Below the pieces are notes generated by a model. The model searched no databases, had not been told where the DNA came from, and saw only the letters and a program-made list of their open reading frames with translations. Positions 23,135-36,017 of a stretch of 64,000 nt of DNA are shown one piece after another. Every line of letters begins with the position of its first letter. Position 1 is the first letter of the stretch. The DNA comes from Paramarasmius palmivorus. Its lineage: Eukaryota; Basidiomycota; Agaricomycetes; Agaricales; Marasmiaceae. The stretch is taken from NCBI GenBank assembly GCA_037176845.1, contig JAYKXP010000075.1:215257-279256 (forward strand). The letters run 5' to 3'. Both the position numbers and the translations under genes were made by a program.

Positions 23135-23694
23135 CTTGGAGTATGCGTGAGAAAGAACATGTAGAATCGATGGTACATTTAAGTAGTATTTGACAGAAAT
23201 GCTCTATGTTCCTGTGCTGCTCTAGAATCACCTCAGGTGAGGCAGAAGGCCCCACTCATCGATTATTTCAGCGAGCCATTGGATCATGCGGCTACATAGG
23301 ATTGCAGCTTCGTTCATAGAGATACCGCGAAGCTATGGGAATAATAGTATGTAAATCACTGCATGTGAACACAAGTCAGTTTAGAGAAGGAGAATTGTTC
23401 AGGAGACTTGGAGACGCAGCAAGCCTAGCCCTGAAGGCCCTTCCGAGAGGTGTACTGCTGCCAAAAAAGAAAGAAGAACAGCCCAAAGTAACACTGTGGA
23501 TGTAGACGTCAGCTCGAATGAGGCAAGCAAAGATAAAAATACCTCATATATGTCAGTGCATGCCAAGAACAGGTTGCACGTTTCATACATTTTACCGCTT
23601 AGATCGGTCTTGGAAGAGCGTAACAGGTCCATCTTTGATATGAGGAACTCAGATTCCCATAGGACATAATTGTATAATAGTGTATACAAAGTCA

Positions 23695-25324
23695 TCAGGC
23701 AACTTCAGCAGCACGGCGAATGTTTCTCCGCTCGCGTGGTGACTTCCCGTAACGTATCGGAACGCCTTCTGTACATTGGAATAAGTGTCGCCTATAAGCA
23801 CGGAATGGAGTGATGTACACACGCTTGGCAAGCACCCATGTTTCCTGTTCAAGCTTCGCAATCCGGTAACACTTCTCCAATCCATCAAGTAATTCGTGAT
23901 GTTTTCCTTCTGCTGCGTACATGCCCGATACCGCACTTCGTTGTGCTTTTGGACATGCCTGTGAAAGGACTGTGGCAGTACGGCGAAGTTCACTTTCCGG
24001 GCGATTATCGCCTGGATTCTCGATCCAGAATTGCACAAATGCTTCCAGAAATCCGTTCCTTTGCATTGGGTTCGATGTCACAATCTGAACGCGTGAAGTA
24101 AGCTGAACAAGCTATGCCCAATGTAAGATAATAGCCACTTACTCCTGAGAAATCACTATCCACGATATTCCTTCCATGCGCCGTTCGGATTCTCCCTAAA
24201 GACCTCATGAGAGCGAGATAATGTAACGCGTAATGTTGAGGTGTGATATCATTGGCATAAGACCAGAGTACTGCCACCCATTGTTGCAAGGTACTCTCAA
24301 AGGTCCAGGTCGTGATCAGCCGAGATTTCGGCGCTGCAAACCAACTATGGCCCAGGTCAGATACTAATCCGTCTGGATTTGAGATGATAAAGTGGGTGGA
24401 GTCTCCCAAACGTTCGGCCATCCACGCTGTTTGGCAAGAGATGACCGCAACACCGGAAAAGATGCGTACGGAAACAATGAAATTTGGATGGTCAAGCTGA
24501 AATTTAGCGAATCGCGTTATGAAGTCGACTTGGTCTGGCAAACGATCTAGCGCTGGAGCCTCCGGAGCATGTATGTTGGCCCGGGGATGGGAATCGACGA
24601 GAGTAAGGTTTTCTGTTGTCTCGGATCCATACCAGCTTGAAACATCTGTATCACAATCGCTACTACCGTCGCCATCCAAAACTAAGTTCGTTGGATCGAC
24701 CCCAGGCCCGCTCGCAAGCCAAAGAGAACGATCTCCAGTAGATGGTGAATCCAACGCTCCAGGAGAAATTGCTTTGTTGAGGGATCCTGCCTCCACTGTT
24801 CTCCGACTGTAGTATGAGCTCGAATGAGGTCGCCGGTTACAATTGCGACGCGAATACGATTCCTCTGTGAAGTGTCTTTTCCTGGATACCTCCGTGAGTA
24901 GTTGAATGTTTTAGTTCCTTGGTTGGGCGTACCGCGAATACGAGAGTGATTGTAGCGAGGAGTCAGACCACGATTGTGTAGAGTTAGGTGAATAGGACCG
25001 TTTTCGTTTCTTTCGTTGGCGTTCTTCCCTGCCTAAGGCAATAACGTGAATTGACGATGAGATGTCACTTAGCAGGAAAGAGGTCTCACCCGATGAATCA
25101 TAACAGCTGTATCCCCTCGACGTCCTGCTATGCCTCCTCTTCCCACTTCTGTTAGCTGATATTGAGGATTTTGGGTCTTGATGACGTGTTTGAGCAGCGG
25201 CTGGTGCTATTCGGTCGTCAGAATCAGCCCAAAATGCATCCCAAGCACGTCTCTGTCGTAATGAATGTCAATTTCAGATAATCTTGCAATGACTAGAAGT
25301 AGGACACACCAGACGATGCAGCAT
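23695..25324 (-). pseudogene. Uncharacterised Arg/Ser-rich protein gene, copy A, nonsense-mutated
   Basis: Same exon layout as the copy at 53691-55327. In exon 3, at about 24912-24914, an in-frame TAA stands where copy B has CAA (within YAQ..RN*NIQLL), so the long frame is cut after about 95 residues. The downstream part (24005-24796, then 23695 onward across the 24083-24139 intron) remains open. Several amino-acid changes cluster near the lesion, in line with relaxed constraint. Function unknown. Confidence 0.65.
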
Positions 25325-25330
25325 GGGAAG

Positions 25331-26460
25331 GTGGAAGAAAAAAATAATATTCGCATGGTGACTCATTCAACGTTAACGCCGAGAATTTCCGATGGTCGAT
25401 CGGCTCGTATCCCGATGGGCGCTTAGAGTACATAAATTACTTAGCCTTGGGTGCATCTTATTCATAGATGCTATGATGGGCTCCAGCTGCGGATCCGTAA
25501 GTTGGACCTCAATCTCTGTCCTCATGTCTTGTTGATCATTATACTGAGGTCAAAGGCGAATTGAATCTCTTTGGTTCGTCTCCAATTCCGAATTCCGACA
25601 CTAATCTAGAGTATATTTACAGGAGGACTAGCGAAGTATCTTACGAATATCGGGGGTCTAAAGTCAGCGAGCATCTTGGTACCCGTGAGGAAATGGCTAC
25701 CACCACGGCCCACTTACAGTACATCAGCACGTTGATAAGTAACATTCATTCCATGGAAACCATGATTCTGTACATCATATTTCCATATACTATTCTTGTT
25801 TTTTCTCTTAATGGAGTCACTAACGAAACAAATGTAATTCCCCAAGGCTCTTCCACAGTACTGCTCGCGCTATACTTCTTTCCAGGTTGTTGAGTGCTGC
25901 AGGGTCGAGTTTACTCCCGATGATGACGGATAACCAAGAACGCGATTACCGAACAACAATATCACTGCCTGTTGATATGACTGATGATGTGATGAGTTGC
26001 TCTCGCAGATGCTGAACGCAACCTGTCAACATCGGCTCAGTGATCGAGTGGAAACGCTCGGAGAAAGTTAGAACAGGAAAACTAACACTGAAATGTGTGC
26101 TCGTGGTTAAGCGATACTACATCTCGACAAGAAGCCCTGGGGTTCTACTCGCTAAATAAATATTTACACTGAAATACTAAGTAGCATGAAGAACTCACCT
26201 CGTCGCATCAAGCATCATGGGTAACAATGGGCGTAGCAAATTATACATTGACCTCCATTTAATCTATGCGCACTCATGGGATGTGTAGATGCGCAGTCTG
26301 CCGTTGTGAATTTCATTCCATTTGTCTGAGCCGACGTCTCATTCCGACGGAAGAATTTATCCTCCCGTTCATCACGATGGTTGTCACTGGTTTGGGAGCG
26401 CGGGATAAATGTAGCGTTCGCTTTCAGAGGCGCCCCACCTTCGTCCTTCAAAACTTCACG
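25331..26460. other. Intergenic region
   Basis: A 110-residue plus-strand frame (25561-25893) ends in a hydrophobic segment (ILYIIFPYTILVFSL) but has no paralogue, signal peptide or splice-linked exon that could be established. Nothing else supported. Confidence 0.3.
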
Positions 26461-26539
26461 TCATGAACTGGGTTCCTTGGTGCGTTATGTATGCCAAAAT
26501 TTCACGATTAGAGCCTGATATTCAATCATGCCAGGATAT

Positions 26540-27602
26540 TAGTGTATCTTTTGCATTACAGTGTTGTGAATGCAATACCCTGGCAAGGCCAAGGCCGGAA
26601 AGACAACAAAACGTTTCACAGACCACCAAATTGTGGTAACAATTGCGATCGCAGACCTGCAAATGGAAATCAGGATCATCGGCCTGAAGAGAACGCGCCG
26701 ACCGTCCCGGTTGCGAGTCCCCCTCCAAAACCAACGGATGTGGAGCGGCCGACATCTACACAAGGGTAAGCAACCCATTTTCATGACATCCAGCGTCTCT
26801 GAAACAATTCTATGTAATTGATAGCAATTCTGAAGCACAAAGTACGAACACAAATCCGCCAACATCCACACAGTCATCATCTCCCGAGTCGACCTTGGGC
26901 TCATCGCTTTCTGGTTTTACAAACATGGCATCGACCAATGGACAGAATATCGAAAGTACTCTTATTGCCACAAGTACACGACCCGTAACCACTCGAGCAG
27001 TACCGTGTAAGTAGAGTAAGGTCATGATATTCACAGACAACACTCGATAACCCACCGTCACGCCTCCAGCTATACCCACAAACAGTCCAAGCCCATCTGA
27101 GACGCCAACAGGATCTAGCTCACGTTCCGGTCCAAGCAAATCTACAATTATGATCGTCGCCACCATTCTGGGTGTCCTCGCCTTAATCACATTCTTCACC
27201 GTCATAACACTCTTTCTTCGGCGTCGCAGATACATTAATCAGAACCGGACTTCCATCTCGACATCACGATCTAGATTTTTCAATCGAGACCGCATGACCA
27301 AGGCACCGTCATTCCGAGCGCGTAAATCCGCGGTACCAACATCGATATCGAGAACGAGTATGTCTACGTCCACATGGGCACCATCATGGACAGCAGCTAG
27401 CATATCCGCCCCAAGAACCGAGAGGTTGTCGAATATTGATGCACAAATACAAGAGCTCCAAGCAGAGTTAATGCGCCTTCCTCGTGCACATATCTCACCC
27501 GAAGAAATCGAACATCGCGAGAAGATTGGGAGGTTACAGGCGTGGAGAGATGGAGAATGGGCATCGCAGAAGACGGACGAAAAGAGATGGGGACTTTCGT
27601 AG
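26540..27602 (+). CDS. Single-TM protein with Ser/Thr/Pro-rich ectodomain (5' end uncertain)
   Basis: Three exons are firm: one ending at 26765, 26825-27006, and 27070-27602. Introns 26766-26824 and 27007-27069 have GTAAG donors and matching phases. The ectodomain is rich in Ser, Thr, Pro and Asn (PTVPVASPPPKPTDV, ESTLGSSLSG). It is followed by one TM segment (IMIVATILGVLALITFFTV, about 20 residues), then RRRR and a basic cytosolic tail. The tail ends with a short charged coiled-coil-like helix (DAQIQELQAELMRL). This layout is common for predicted surface proteins of Agaricomycetes and suggests an O-glycosylated stalk. No enzymatic domain is seen. The initiating exon with a signal peptide was not identified; an ATG at 26464 could splice in frame but lacks a convincing signal. 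Confidence 0.55.
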
Positions 27603-29452
27603 GAATATCAGACAATCTTCTTTGATACTTTACGTTCACATATTACTAGGACGGACAATAATCATGAGCGTCTGCGAACAGGGTGTGGGTGTAACGGATA
27701 GCTTCCCTAACTATCAACATGTTTACGAGCCCCAGCCCGCGTTATCTCTGCCCTGCTTCTCCCACACCAGAGGTATAACCCTTTGCCCTACTTGCAACAT
27801 CGATTCGGCTACCCTGCTTGAATAGTCCATGCTTCCGTACAATAACCATGCTGAGATGATGCGAGCATGAGCACAAGTGAATGGCCTCGGAATTCACTAG
27901 GTGAACTACACTGGGCGTTTGTGGGACAAGGGTGACACGCTTCCAAGATGAAACTCGAGGGAAAAGCCGGATATGGTGCAGCGTCGGACTGGAGGATTGA
28001 TGAGATGTGAGTCAAGATCAAACCCAAAGATTACCTTACGTACCTGACGCAACCGTACGCTCCAATTTGTGCTCTCTGTGCTCCAAAACTCTGATTCGCA
28101 ACCTCTGGACCATATTCCTCAACGTGACATCCGTATACCCTTTCTCTGAACCAACTCCAATTCTCTATGCTTCCGAATTCACAGTATGCCACGGGGAAAA
28201 CTCCCTGAACAAGAATCCGAAAACGAGATAGGATGAAACAGATCTCGAGTGCGCTCGAAATGCGTCGAGGTAAAAGGAATGGAAGGAGATAGCGGTATTG
28301 GCATAGTTGTCCACTTAAACGTTGTACCAGAATGAATTTATGAGGGAGGATAGGTTGTCTAGCGAGTAGAGGATGTCGACAAAAGCGCTGGATTCGGTTG
28401 TCGAACAGTCGAAAGTGAGGCACTGTATGGGCGGTATGTCTTCTTGCTCCGCGGTTCGACGATGATGAAGGCAGTACGGTGTGGGGAATGAAGCTTGAAG
28501 GCTGGAACGAGAATGAGTAAATGACCCGTGTAAGAATTGACACATACTCGCAGGACTACAATATAGCTGTTGACCTCCGATCCATTGATCTATGTATGCC
28601 TTGGCTTTTGCATAGGGACGCCTAGCTACGTAGGAAGACAGATTGAGCCAGCGAGAGAAATGGAGGACCTTGTACTTCACTCCCAGTTGACTCCCAGGGA
28701 AGTACATCCATCCCGTAATTCTATTTTCAGCCGTCCGAGTGTAATCATCTCCGAGTGGATGTCACGTGTATTCACCTTTAACACATGCTGGATGTTTCCC
28801 TGGCAGAAAAAGACAGAGTGAGGAGGTATTGGAGACTCGAGAGGTGTTGAGCAGATGGGCAATCCAGTGCAAGGGCCCAATGATTATGTAATCCAAATAT
28901 GCCAAGCCAAGTTCGTGTTATTCGGGCGGTCGGTTGGCGGTCCGAGTCGGAGCTCTTTTTGTGCGCTCATCTCCTCGTCATTTTGGAGCTAGTACATACA
29001 GTACTTCTACTTACATTCCGTCACCGTTCAGGAAGGCTCTCCTGAATTTGCTGCTGAAGAAAGTCCCGGCCGGGTTGGAATGGGTTAGAATCGACAACGT
29101 AATCGCCAAGTACGTCGTATAGTTCCTTGCGCAGCAGATTCGAGATCTTTATCAGTTCCACAGGAATTCGAAATAGCAGTCAAGCAATTCCCTACAGCTT
29201 GAAAGCGATGAATGTCCGCGTTCTGGACCTATGCTAAGAACGATACTGGTATTAATCATTGGTTATATGCAGTGGCCCGTGGGCCAAGAGTAGTGATCTA
29301 CTCCAACTCGCACACTGCAATCCCCCTTAACCGATGTCATCAACGTCATTCCATTTACTGAGCCAAATAATGGGAGCTTTGATATAAATCAATACAGGTT
29401 TTTGAAGCAGATATAAAACAGCTTCACATTCTCGCCTCGGAACTTCAATATC
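27603..29452. other. Intergenic region with unassigned open frames
   Basis: Minus-strand frames 28031-28543 and 28315-28707 overlap. The second (SRWLNLSSYVARRPYAKAKA..) looks mildly protein-like, but no start, splice structure or family could be established. 28934-29122 plus is short and unsupported. Confidence 0.3.
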
Positions 29453-30236
29453 ATGTCACTCATCACCACAGTCAGACCAGTTGTCTTCGGTACGTTCCCT
29501 CGCCTTTGGGATAAAATATCTCAAACCAAGTCTTGACACAGTTCTCGCCTTTATATTCGGCGTTGTGGTGCTTGCCCTATGTGCCGACCTCATTGCCAAT
29601 GTGGGGGGGGATACACTGGCTTTCCAATCCCTTGGTTTATCCGTTGGTATAATTAACATTGTTAGCATTCCTCTCCTGTAAGTCTTCCGCACCCACCAGC
29701 CCACTCCTCCGGTTCCTGATCTCCGCCAAACATTTAGCATGATAAGCCCTGCAGCCCGAAGGCACACTGCTCAACTTCCATCCCTCGGTTCGTAGTCAGT
29801 TTTAATGCACGCTTTCATCGACTAACCTAATAATCAGGCATAACTACTATTCTTTGGATTGCCGAATCCGCCTTGGTTACAGACGCCATGCCTCCAGGTG
29901 GACTTCAATGTGAAGCGTACAGAAGTATGTATTTCTTCTTCTCCAACTCAGGGCCATGCTGACACGATATAGGATTCCCGAGCTGGATCGGAAATGTTTG
30001 CAGAGAGATCGTCGCTATTCAAGCGCTCTCTTTCATAACTTGGATCATCCGTATGTTTCGACATTCAATACTCTTTGGATGCGTTAGCTTATTCTATTTC
30101 AGTTCTTCTCTATATCATCTTTGTCGTCGTAATGTGTGCTACTGGCAGAGAAAGCTGGCAGGGTGGTGCCGGTGACAGTTCTCACACAGCTCACGGTGAG
30201 GCCAAGGGGAGTAGGACATATGCAGCAGGAGTTTAA
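29453..30236 (+). CDS. Small four-TM membrane protein, distal family member
   Basis: Exons 29453-29489, 29542-29677, 29738-29787, 29838-29924, 29973-30050 and 30103-30236 keep phase and encode about 173 residues. TM segments: VLAFIFGVVVLALCADLIA, FQSLGLSVGIINIVSIPLL, ITTILWIAESALVTDAM, and IVAIQALSFITWII joined to LLYIIFVVVMC. The tail is polar. First-exon length (37 nt) and all phases equal those of the array genes at 18985 and 20885, but the sequence is clearly more diverged (no DADILA; CADLIAN instead). A TATA-like atataaaac lies about 45 bases upstream. It neighbours the HET pair but shows no functional link. Confidence 0.72.
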
Positions 30237-30410
30237 CACTTCACCCTCGTCTTATGAGTCATTCACGACCCTCACAATGACAGTATTTGTATTCACGATG
30301 GGCAGAGGAAGATCACATTCTCGCCGAAAACGATTAATAGTTACTCAGCCTTGTATCTTTGCGTTGTGTGTATAATTTAATATCCATTCCTCGTATACGT
30401 TAACTTAATC

Positions 30411-32067
30411 TCATTTCTGCACATGTAAAATGTGAGGGATGACAAATTTGAAGAATCTGATGTAAGGATGTCCATCGAGCTTCAAACTCCAACCCAAAAC
30501 AATATCGTTCCCAACATACCGGGTATCCTCTAAGCGTCGGCATAATTCAATCCAACCCTCTTCCTGATGATATACGAGCACCCGATCCCTTTGCACTTCG
30601 GAATATGCACGAATGAAGTCGCTGTCAGGTATATCATGTGCAATAGCAACTGTTCGATCGACTACATTGTCGACGCTGGGGTTGTATGCGAATGTCCAGT
30701 CCGGAAGTGGTTTCCGTCTCATGACGGAACCAGGATGAGACGAAAGCTGGACTTCAGTGGCCTCGTAATCTAAGAGCCTGGAGAGCTCCTGAAGTGTTGG
30801 TAGCTTTACTGGTGAAAGATTGACACCTGCTCCATCGCTATTTGTTATTTGTATAGACTCCCATAGTGGGACATCCAGATACCGACTCGGGACCAACGAC
30901 TCATCCTCGTCATCCGCTGGAAGAAAAACTGCTTCCGCGAGTGCAAGTGTCGCACGGAATCTTTCCTTTTCTCCAAAACCCCGACTCAGGATCCTTTGAA
31001 TGCCCAATAGACCCAAAATGCTAAAGACCATGTCGACGGGTCTCAAAGCCGTTCGCACAGCAACTCCCTGCATGACGAGCTGATCAATAACGTCCCTGTT
31101 GATTCGTTCTTCTTCCGGGGCCACCTCGTTAAGCGTCTTGTACTCTATAATTGTTCCGAGTAAATCAAGAGCCGCTGCATTTCGTCCCAAAACCCGAAAT
31201 TGCCTCTCGGGGTGTGAGAGAAGGCCAGATGCTTCCACAAATAGGTCTAGCAGGTGGTAACGATAGCATTCTCCTTCAACTACCCATCGTGCTGGGCTAC
31301 CATCTGGGCTATATTTGTCCTTTGTGAAGACAATGGCATAGTCCCAAGTAGCAAGTGCTTCCTGGTATGTCCAGGCCCTATCAATCCAGGATGTTTCCTC
31401 CGATACAGATGCCAATCGTTGAAGACCTCCCGGAAGTACTATGCACTGCTCCGAAGACTCGTATGTGTCGTACATCTGACTGATCTGCCAACTCTTATCT
31501 TGCTTGCTTGTTTGCAAGATACAGAGGCGATCAAGCCAGACGAGAACTGAGGATGTTTTGATAGTGTATTGGCAAATATATTCAAGGATTTTGAGACTGA
31601 TTGGTCCTCCGTCTTCTCGAGGTGTTCCATCAGTATTGCTACCGCAGGAAACTCTAAAGCTGCCATCCTTCTCTAGCTTGGAAGGTTCCTCGACGAGACC
31701 GTACCACACATATGATATTGCTGTATGGGACATGGAATTATGAGTGGGGAGAGACAGGGATTCGTAGATGGTTAGCTGACGCTCGTGTATAAAAGCGTCG
31801 GCATCAACGAAACGATAGCGCTCAGGGGTAAAATTAGGTGTGAGATCTATAATCTTGTCACGGATGTCGTCTAGTGGTGTTGAATAAGCACTAATATCGT
31901 ATATGTTACCGGACCCCAGAGAATGCATAACAAGAAACACACATTTTCCCCTGATACTTCTCATTCGCCCATAGCCTACGGACACGTTTTGCTACACGCC
32001 GAGGATCTGTGTGCTCTAACTCTTCACTTTCATGGACAAGAGAAGGAGAACGCTGTGCCGTGGACAT
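30411..32067 (-). CDS. HET-domain protein 1 (tandem pair)
   Basis: Two exons, 31943-32067 and 30411-31890, flank a 52-nt intron; about 534 residues. The ATG at 32067 has a strong context (CCACCATGTCC) and is supported by the paralogue having the same exon structure. The HET core lies around residues 95-225: AISYVWYG near 101, VWLDRLCILQTS near 160, then SWQISQMYDTYESSEQCIVLPGG and SWIDRAWTYQEAL near 212. These correspond to the three classical HET blocks (SYxWG, DxLCIxQ, RxWTxQE). HET proteins of ascomycetes trigger incompatibility cell death; in basidiomycetes the domain is widespread and mostly unstudied. The N-terminal extension and the about 300-residue C-terminal part have no recognised domain. 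No NACHT, WD40 or ankyrin partner is fused. Confidence 0.85.
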
Positions 32068-32202
32068 GGTGGAAGAAAAGCAACGTGTACTTTGGCCCGT
32101 GGTAACCGGTCTCTTGCGCAGTTGTGTTACTACTGATACCACGAGTTGGGCGCATCAAGAATTAAGCGCCTCCTGTCCTTGCTCTAGTGACTCTGTATAA
32201 GC

Positions 32203-33901
32203 TCAATCTTGATCTATCACTATATGCGATGTTACAAATCTGTAAAATCTAATGCACGGGTGTTCGCCCAACTTTAGAGTCCAACCAAGGACAATGTCAT
32301 CCTCCAAGTACTCCGAGCTCTGGCTCTGTCCGAGGGTTTGACATAGTTCAATCCAACCTTCGTCTTTATGACGTACCAAGACCCTCTCGTTTTCTGACAC
32401 AGAGTAGGAACGAATAAATTCGCTATCCGGTATCTCGTTTGCAATGGCCGCTGCCCTGCCACTCGCTGAGTTAACTTCGGCGCCATATCCGAACTTCCAT
32501 TCAGGTAGAGGCGTCCGTTTCATTGATACTATTGGATGATGTGACAGAGTGATTTCTGTGGCATCACCGTCGAGTAGGTCGGTAAGGTCGCGAAGAGTTG
32601 GTAGCATAGTGCCAGCCAAATCATCATCAAGACCATCTCCGCCAACATTTGTCGTAGTAATCTCCAGTGCTTGCCACAGCGGGATGTCTAGCATCCGACT
32701 ACCCCGTTCTAAGACAGGAAGCTTCATTTTGTCCTCGTATGGAATGAATACGGCCTCTACGAGAGCGAGGGTAGCACGGAATCTCTCCATCGATCCAAAT
32801 TCTTGTAATTTATCGGGACCCAATATATTGTCGGCACCCAACAAGCCCAGGATGCTGAGTACCATATCAACTGGCCTCGAGGACGTTCGAACGCCAACCC
32901 CTTGTATGACGAGTTGATCAATGACGTCTTGGCTGATACGCTCCTCTTCTGGCGCAACTTCGTTGAGCGTTTTATATTCCATGATAGTTCCGAGTAGATT
33001 CAGGCCTGCTGCGTTGCCACCCAAAACGAGATATGGGGTATCTGAATCAACAAGATGTGATGCTTCGACAAAAAGGTCCACCAGGGGTTTATAGTAACAT
33101 TCGCCTTCCACGAACCACCGAGATGGACCATCATATAAGTGATATTGGTCGCTCGTAAAGACCACAGCGTAATCCCAGGTGGTCATTGCCTCCTGGTATG
33201 TCCATGCGCGATCTACCCAAGAGGTCACCTCCGACGTGGATGCTAAGCGCTGAAGACCTCCGGGGAGAACAATACATTGCTCCGAAGATTCGAATATCCC
33301 ATGCATCCGACTGATCTGCCAGGCTTTATCTTGCTCACTTGTTTGCAAGATACACAGGCGATCAAGCCAGACGAGAAATGAAGATGATACACACGCCCAT
33401 CTGCAGATGTATTCCAGGACTTTGAGGTTGATGGGACCCCCGTCTTCTCGATGTGTCCCGTCGGACTTGGTACCACAGAAGACACGGAAGCTACCATCGT
33501 GCTCCAGCTGTGATGGTGAGGCGTTCAAGCCATACCATACATAGGATGTAACCGTGTAGGTCATGGGTGCTTTGGGAAGCAATGGAACCTCATATACTAT
33601 GAGTTGACGATCCTTGGTAAAGGCATCGGCGTCGATAAAGCGATAGTTTTCGGCGCTATAGTGAGGTGTCAGATCTATGATAGTGCCCCGTAAATCCTCC
33701 AGAGGAATCGAGTACACGCTAGACAAGACGAATCAAGAGGTATTCTATCAACCGCGACAGTATGTCAACGCACATTTTCCTTTTCCCAGTCCAGAGTCGA
33801 TGTTTCAGAACTGCTGGCGTTTCAGGTCGGTCTATTCCGCTATTTGACCACCTATTTCCCTGTGTTAGGGATGAAGCAATCTGCGGTATCAAAGTGGACA
33901 T
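32203..33901 (-). CDS. HET-domain protein 2 (tandem pair)
   Basis: Exons 33774-33901 and 32203-33718 with a 55-nt intron; about 547 residues. Start chosen at ATG 33901 because the resulting first exon matches the paralogue in length class, phase and junction (..K|I.YS.PL). HET motifs: VTSYVWYG, VWLDRLCILQTSEQDKAWQ, CIVLPGGLQRLAS and SWVDRAWTYQEAM. The region after the HET domain is alignable with protein 1 throughout (EYKTLNEVAPEEERI, RPVDMVLSILGLLG), so the genes arose by tandem duplication of a whole gene. Spacing to protein 1 is about 135 bases between stop and next start, same strand. Function inferred as incompatibility or innate-immunity-like signalling. Confidence 0.85.
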
Positions 33902-36017
33902 GAGGGAAGAAGGCAAAGATGGCCCATGGCAGTGCTCAATATAAGCTGTGCAAATGAATAGAAGTCGAACGCGGTTCCCAAGAACATGAGGCTGTCTTCT
34001 TATGTACACGGACAGGACAGACCGAAACAAACACCAAGTGCAAATGCCAAAGTACCCATCAAGGTGAGATCTGGTGCTATAGCCGATGGGCGACCGTCCT
34101 GGATGCGGCGTAATGGTGTTGGTTGAATCAGGAGTGGGTAAAGCAGTGTTTGCGGTTTGCGGTCTAATTTTTCCGAGTCGGCGACAACGTGCCCATCGTT
34201 TAGTGATATGCCGTCATAGTGTTTTCAATCTCTCGTTCCTGACATTGTTGAGGGCGATTCAAGTGAGCGTCAGAAACGGGGTTAATTGTCCGTCGTGCTA
34301 AATAAGCATTATTGCTTTCTAATTGCCTAGTAAGTAAAACGCTGTGCAGCTTTCCTCGTCCCAGCTCAAGGGTTGAACAGGCACGATTGATTGTACATTT
34401 GGGTGGTGTCCGAAGTCCTGGTCCACTCCACGACAGGAGCCTGAGGGTGTCAACGAAAGTTCCCGTTCGTCTGATTGCTTTTGCCCTCCGACCACCACCA
34501 TCGAGTCCACCGTCAAGCGTTTTAGCGACAGACAATGTTCAGTGAGTAAGGATCTTGAATTGGACTAATTTTCGCATTTAGACCTCAAAAGATGACAATT
34601 CGACTAGTGATCAGATCAATCAGATTCCGCCATGCGCAGGTGACCTCACTCCCTCTAAGGCCCGCAACGTCCCATCTCATCGAAGGCGCTCTTCCCTCTT
34701 CCAGCTAGTCCCAATTGTCCCATCAAGACCGACCTTATGGTTCAAATCAGCAACGAAAAGAAAATCGGCGCACATACAGTCAACGTTGCTCAGTTCTGTA
34801 CGCTCGTGGATTCTGTTACGGATAAAATCAACGATATCCTTACTCTCACGGAACGCGAGGAGATCCTCACCATCCTTTTTCGGTGCACGCACTACGATCA
34901 GCATGACTCGCAAAAGCGTTTCGCGTTACCATTGACGACTTTGATGGAACTCACGGCTGTGGGGGACAAATAGGGCATTTTTTTGCGTTGGGGGCGTGTA
35001 AAGTGGTTCTCAGGTACACATTGATTAACTATACGCAATTCGGTTACTCAGTAGGTCTATAGCAAGAAATCGTTCTGCTCGTGCAACGTCTTGGACATCT
35101 TGCCAGCCCTATGTTTTGTTAAAGACTATCGAGGAAGAAAAGAATGTTCGTGAACTTTGCGTGCAGATCAAGGACATCAACCCAAATCGCGGTCGATTCC
35201 ATTGTGGATAATTTGCTCGACGATGCCGATGTTCTGCAGAACGAGTTCATGGACTGGGTAACAGATGTTCGTATCGCAATCAGTGACCTACCCATCTGGC
35301 TGGAGAAGGAGAAACGAGTCAGGAATATCTGCGCAGTGAATAAGTAACAGTGTGTATCGTGATTTGGATACTTTGCAAGGCATTCGGGCGAACAGTGAAG
35401 TGGAGTAACATCTAATATCCGGATACCCTCCCCATATCCAGAGAAGGGTGATAAACTACCCGATGCTTATTAGGAATCGAATGGCGATATTGGAATCATC
35501 CATTCGCGTTCCATGAGAGTGCGAATCAGAACGCGTGGTGAAAGCACAATATTTTAAAGCGAAACAATGGAATGGCAGAGATCAGGCGGAAGTGCCCAAG
35601 ATGATTATTTCACAGATGTAAGTTCATCACTTGTTTGTAGCGTGTCATAGCATAGTATAGCATCCCTCGTTCACAACAATTATGCTGTATAGTCAGCACA
35701 GTTTACTTCCAAACCGGAGATCATTTTTCCATGCATGGTGATCACGTACCTGTTGGGCAATACAGCGGAATATGATGGTGGTCTAAAGGAACGATTATTC
35801 TACTTCCCTCCTAGATGGAAACGATTACTATGGTCAGCCATTGCATGATCTCAATGCTCCATTGCGTTGGTATCTCAGTATTTCAGTTGTGAGGTGACCA
35901 TCGTGATCGGCTATATGATACTTTCATTAATGGTATATAACTTTAAAGTGGTCGTCCTCGATGCAGTATTCGACAGAAGCACATCTATCTACCGTCCACT
36001 ACATTATCGGATTTCGA
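33902..36017. other. Intergenic region with fragmentary open frames
   Basis: Plus-strand frames 34737-34973 (helical, acidic/basic) and 35144-35347 (LLDDADVLQNEFMDWVTDV) may be remnants or exons of one gene, but frames between them are broken and no family is recognised. A short minus frame (34677-34913) overlaps the first. Left unassigned. Confidence 0.3.

Larger units (their letters stand above)
22312..25330. repeat. 3-kb segmental duplication, copy A
   Basis: 22312-25330 matches 52303-55333 in direct orientation, with only scattered substitutions and a few small indels. Similarity begins at tatgagagttgat and stops just past the start codon of the minus-strand gene (gcagcatgg). The flanks are unrelated. 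The block contains a decayed multi-TM gene and the 5' two-thirds encoding an uncharacterised Arg/Ser-rich protein. Confidence 0.9.

Noticed and set aside
23399..23695. Independent membrane protein (MTLYTLLYNYVLW..)
   Set aside because: Its start codon overlaps the stop of the Arg/Ser-rich gene, and its inner part can equally be a downstream exon of that gene; evidence is insufficient to call it.
30411..31985. HET protein 1 starting within 31906-31985 (MSVGYGRMRS..)
   Set aside because: That start reads intron sequence. The splice 31891-31942 joins a first exon that is paralogous to the first exon of HET protein 2.
33719..34030. Separate small protein gene upstream of HET protein 2
   Set aside because: Its 3' part is the first exon of HET protein 2 (33774-33901) and the rest has no support.
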